Below are positions 60,101-64,000 of a DNA stretch of 64,000 bases, one piece after another. The stretch's first letter is position 1. The number at the start of each line of letters is the position of its first letter. Origin of the DNA: Eleginops maclovinus (Eukaryota; Chordata; Actinopteri; Perciformes; Eleginopidae); the NCBI RefSeq assembly GCF_036324505.1, contig NC_086354.1, positions 8,418,795-8,482,794 on the forward strand, in the 5' to 3' direction. A model generated the notes under the pieces. That model saw only the letters and a program-made list of their open reading frames with translations, did not search any database and was not told the origin of the DNA. The position numbers and the translations under genes are program-made.

Positions 60101-63100
60101 TCTCCAGCCAGAGCTGTGATTGGCCTGTATGGGCTCACAGTGACAACCAGCACTTTGAAAGGCGAGGCGGCAAATACTTTCAACTCCACCAAGAACATCG
60201 TCATGCTCTTCAACCCTTGGTGTGAAGGTAAGATTGGCAGTGGTGGTTGCACACAGCGCTGAAGGTGTAACACAAATTGAGGGCAAGGAGGAAGAAAGAC
60301 AGACAGACAGAATTACATAAAAAGTTTGGTATAAATTGTATATCTGGCTTGACTGTTAGCTTGAAAAAGTACATATTTTACTAGTAGGCGAACTGTCTAA
60401 TACAGGCCAATTACCAGCAGAACATAGCTGCTGTATTATGAATAGCCTCAACATTCTGATAGCAGGTGCTGGCACACTCAAGCTCACAAGCTGTGAGAAG
60501 AGTCCAGATATAATTTAACACATGGGTGAGAAAGGCTAACTCAACCCATGAGCGTGTTGCTGTCCATCAAAAAGCTACAGCTGTGTAACTATGAGGGTTA
60601 TGTAAGACCACTGGCTATGGTTCAAGAATGCTAGCACACTTTGTAGTATGCCATTTTTAAACAAGTATGGGACCCAAACAGACTGCGTAGGAAGAAACAG
60701 ACCATCAACAGCCTCACTTAGGACATGTTTATATATAAAAACAGGATATTTAACCTTTGCTTATGCATAAATCAAACACTTGTATATCATAAATACTATA
60801 CTTTTTTAAAGTCATAGATAAAAGCAAAAACTGTAAACACAGAAAGCAGAAGTAACACCATTGGTGGAAAGGTTATTTTAGGCGACCAAAATGTAACTGA
60901 AACACACTGTGAAAGTGTAAGTAACATTTAAGAAGGAAATACCCAAGCAGGACAACTCCCTGGTACTGACCAGTAATCACAAAGTAACCAAGCACAAAAG
61001 GAAACTCATCTCTTATATCTATTTTACTCCAAATGAAACCACAATTTAGAAAATGACCATCATGCTTTATTTCAGAAGACTTAAACTAATGATTGAAAGC
61101 ATAAACTCATTAAGAAAATGTTTACTGACTTGATAATTCTGTCATTTTCTCATAGACTTCTATACAATCTGACTTCTTTTTGTAACGAGTGGTGTAACCC
61201 CTGCTGGCTTATTGAGAGGAAGCATATTTAAGTCTCTTTTAAGGGTTGCTGACTGTTTTTTCTGTTTGAATTTTAAAAAAGAGGTCAGTCTTATTTTTTA
61301 AATAATATGCATAGTTTTTGTTCTCGTATTCAGTTAATAAAGCCTTAGGAAATGAGGTCCATTGTTTATCTGGCTGAGTTCAGTTTTCTGAGCATTGCAA
61401 ACTATCCGCACAGGATATTTGAAAAAATATATATATATTTGCAACACCAGAAAAACAAAAAGAGTTGGACCTGGATTTGATAAAGAATAAAATAAATGGT
61501 CTGTCTTCTATTACACTGTTGCTGCTTTTGGCAGCGAGCCCAATCTCTTCTTCCCTCTTTCAATCTCTTCTTCCCGAGACCAATCACTTCCTCGCGCTCA
61601 TAAAATTCTAAATCCTACAATTACTGTATGAAATTGCCATGGGGCAAGCTCACAGTAATCCTGCAGCTGGTGACAACCTGTCCTCGCCCTCCCTTTTACT
61701 GCCTCCATGTGCACTTCCTGACTTTAAATGCCTTTCCCACCGCTGTTCTGCTCCCTGCTTGCTATCTGTTGACCTGATTCTCACTGCACTGCTCTGTTTT
61801 CTGTCCTCCCTCACATCCTCCTGTTTGTGTGTCTGTTTATCCCTACATTGCACTCCCAATATTCAGGAAGAAGTGGAAAACACAATCATATCTGCTGCCA
61901 GATGCTGTCAGCTTCAGTCTCTACTTTCTTCTGTAACATTTCAAGACACTCTGTTATGCTTCACTCCCACTTACGCCCTCCCCCCTTTCCCTCCCAGGCA
62001 CAACTTCCCCTCTTTCTCTTATTCCTCCCTCATGACGTTGTTAAACCTCTTCCTCCCACTTGTTGCAACATTAAAGGAAGAAAGATTAGGAAAAACAAAG
62101 ACACAGATTTTTGAAATCAGAGGTGCAGTGCATAAGTCTGTAGGGCTGATGTCACTCAAAACAGGCCGTTTCCCATAAATGAACTTGGGCCCCACTGCAA
62201 GGTCCATTGAGTCATTGTGTTTCCTCATCATTTCCTGGCCTTGGTGATCCTTTCACACAATTTGTGAAAAGAAAATGACATTCCTGAGTCGTTGAGTCAC
62301 TGAAGAGGTGATTAAAACATGGATTGTGGGTCATTTTCACAGAGAGAGGAAGGCAAAATCTTAACACTGAGTCTAATCCTTGAAAAAATCATAGTTTTAC
62401 ATAAAAGTGTCTCTTTTTATTCCTGTTGAAGTTTAATAGGATCAACTTACGTCAAATGTACTGTTTAAAACATAGGGGAAACGGTGAATTCAATGATATA
62501 CATTTAGTATTATTATACTAGATTACTGTAATCTAATGTCATCATGTCTTTCCAGAGGACACAGTGTTCCTGGATGATGAAGAGGAGAGAAAGGAGTATG
62601 TTCTGAATGACATCGGGAGGATTTACTATGGCACAGAGAAACAGATCGGGGCCCGCACATGGAACTTTGGGCAGGTACGGACAATCAAAACAAGATGGGA
62701 CTGGAAATGACTGAGTGCTTATGGTTTGAAATTATATCATTGTCTAGGCACTCTGCCCATTTGTTCCTAATGAAAATATACATCTTTAAAACAGGGTCAA
62801 AATATGTTTTATTCTTCAAAAATACTAAGCAATTTTGTTTATTTAACATTTAATACAAAATATAAACAGGATTGTTTTGGGACTATTTTTAAGTGCGGAT
62901 ACCTACAACTACTAGCACATTTTGGCTTTATTTACTATCAGTCGCAGATGCTTTATGTTTTATTTCTACCACAAATTCTTCTCCTATCTGTGTTGTGCAA
63001 TATTTCTCAGTTGGTGTAGTTATTGTTATTAATGTTTTAAAAATAGTACATGTCTTCAATTTGTTCCCTAATCATATAATTGAATCCCCATTCGAGTGAC

Positions 63101-63654
63101 CTGCTGTCTTTTGCTCAGGATCTGTGTTTCTGTTTGTTTTGGCTGTAGTTTCATGAGGGAGTTCTGGAAGCATGTCTGTTTATCCTGGAGAAGAGTGGCA
63201 TGCCTCCATCTGGTCAAGGGGATGCTGTCAATGTGGTTAGAGTCTTATCTGCCATGGTGAGTTTTGATTCATATCAATATTCCACTATCTCAGGATATTA
63301 GAAATATGGAAGTCATGAGTCCAAGTCCTTGAATATGTTTTGTTAACTTTTAAAGGTACTGTATCTCTGTGAATCTTGCTGTTTCAAAGCCACCTCCAAA
63401 CTGCCAGGAATGCAATTGTGGTGGTGTATAAATGAGGATTCATTTGGAATTCACAGTGTCCCTATTTTCTTTTCAGATAAATGCTCAGGATGACCTTGGG
63501 GTCCTGGTGGGGAACTGGTCTGGGGATTACTTTGATGGAGTATCTCCTTCTGCGTGGAGCAGCAGTGTGGAGATCCTGAGGAAGTACCACTCCTCCAACG
63601 GCACACCTGTGTCTTACGGACAGTGTTGGGTCTTCTCTGGGATCACTACAACGG
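57174..63654 (+). CDS. tgm1: Protein-glutamine gamma-glutamyltransferase K-like, 5' part (six coding exons)
   Basis: A calcium-dependent, membrane-anchored transglutaminase that makes epsilon-(gamma-glutamyl)lysine cross-links; the mammalian TGM1 builds the cornified envelope. Exons: 57174-57468, 57541-57732, 59976-60227, 62556-62674, 63149-63256, 63477-63654, in phase, giving about 381 residues. The next exon lies outside the window. The start [19 protein letters not shown] resembles the TGM1 head. The Cys cluster MCPCCCK (Cys51, 53-55) sits where TGM1 is palmitoylated for membrane attachment. The transglutaminase N-domain runs from [18 protein letters not shown] to [14 protein letters not shown], followed by GRIYYGT and LVGNWSGDY. 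The active site YGQCWVF has the nucleophile at Cys372 (63624-63626). His and Asp of the triad are expected further 3'. Teleosts carry several TGM1-like paralogues, so orthology is not settled. Confidence 0.92.
57733..59975. other. tgm1: tgm1 intron between coding exons 2 and 3
   Basis: A 2.2-kb intron. Apart from the minus-strand candidate exon described at 58864-59055, I see no repeat with clear borders or other coding segment. Confidence 0.5.
58864..59055 (-). other. Candidate terminal coding exon antisense to tgm1, unidentified
   Basis: On the minus strand CCAGCTTTTAG, a passable acceptor, is followed by an open frame beginning [20 protein letters not shown]. It continues through a Ser-rich stretch ([19 protein letters not shown]) to LFGDLRAI and TAA at 58866-58864. 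A Cys-containing basic start and Ser-rich tail look like the cytoplasmic tail of a membrane receptor, but I recognise no family and find no upstream partner exon. It could be a relic or chance. Confidence 0.25.
60228..62555. other. tgm1: tgm1 intron between coding exons 3 and 4
   Basis: A 2.3-kb intron. It includes a pyrimidine-rich stretch (about 61500-62080) that yields a 179-codon chance frame starting at 61639. No recognisable repeats or exons. Confidence 0.5.
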
Positions 63655-64000
63655 GTTAGTATGAGAAATAATTACGGATCATATAATGGAGTGTGACATT
63701 GTATGTTAGTGGAGACAGGTTGAGCTTGTCAAGTGAAAAGCTATAGTTTGGGACAGAGGTGTGACAAGAGACTCCTCTATGTGTTGTTTGTGTGCATGCC
63801 ATATAGTTCCCAGTGTTCACGTAAATTTGATAAACAGTCATGATGAGGGGCTCTCTGTCTATCAGGCACTTTTCATTAGCTCTCACTGCTCTGTAACAGA
63901 ACACTTCATTCATTGTGCATGCATGCAGAGGCGCTCACAAGTTAGCTAGCTGACCTTAGCACCTGATAGCAAGCCATAGCTCATCTACACACTCATATAA

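Noticed and set aside
59900..60286. 128-codon minus-strand frame
   Set aside because: It is the antisense shadow of tgm1 exon 59976-60227.
61639..62178. 179-codon plus-strand frame starting MGQAHSNPA, which looks like an N-myristoylation signal
   Set aside because: It lies in a pyrimidine-rich intron stretch where Leu/Ser/Cys-rich frames stay open by chance. It has no splice link to tgm1 exons and no family resemblance.

Overview
This is a vertebrate nuclear window, almost certainly from a ray-finned (teleost) fish. The evidence is small exons bounded by GT-AG introns, three genes whose peptides match vertebrate families along their length, and an AT-rich background full of fish-type tRNA-derived SINEs, L2- and Rex3-like LINE remnants, a pogo-type DNA transposon, MITEs and long CA microsatellites. 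There are no bacterial, phage or CRISPR features.

Layout. (1) About 1.5-30.5 kb, minus strand: a complete unconventional myosin VII gene of the MYO7B type. I placed 49 coding exons by hand. Their lengths sum to 6426 nt with matching phases throughout, giving 2141 aa ordered motor - IQ/lever - MyTH4 - FERM - SH3 - MyTH4 - FERM. One intron is a minor-spliceosome (U12) AT-AC intron and two others use GC-AG borders. A 2-kb pogo-like transposon (8922-10941) sits in an intron that would otherwise be about 117 bp. (2) About 32.8-44.65 kb, minus strand: a complete dis3l2 gene (3'-5' exoribonuclease), with 20 coding exons, 3183 nt and 1060 aa, plus a noncoding first exon. It has an N-terminal extension of roughly 200 residues relative to the mammalian protein. 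(3) About 44.7-53 kb: intergenic, with a (CA)95 tract, a perfectly duplicated 117-bp element carrying a G-quadruplex motif, a recent segmental copy, an older ~550-bp tandem duplication and a Rex3/RTE-like LINE fragment. (4) About 53.0 kb to the window edge, plus strand: a TATA-type promoter and noncoding exon, then the first six coding exons of a membrane-anchored transglutaminase (tgm1-like). It runs through the catalytic Cys372, and its 3' part lies outside the window.

The three genes are not a pathway. MYO7B is a brush-border cargo motor, DIS3L2 degrades uridylated RNAs in the cytoplasm, and TGM1 cross-links proteins at the cell membrane of epithelia. dis3l2 and tgm1 are divergently transcribed. 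dis3l2 and myo7b are in tandem, with about 2.5 kb between the dis3l2 stop and the most 5' myo7b exon found. Coordinates and phases were worked out by eye, so single-base slips are possible; transcript data would settle the UTRs.
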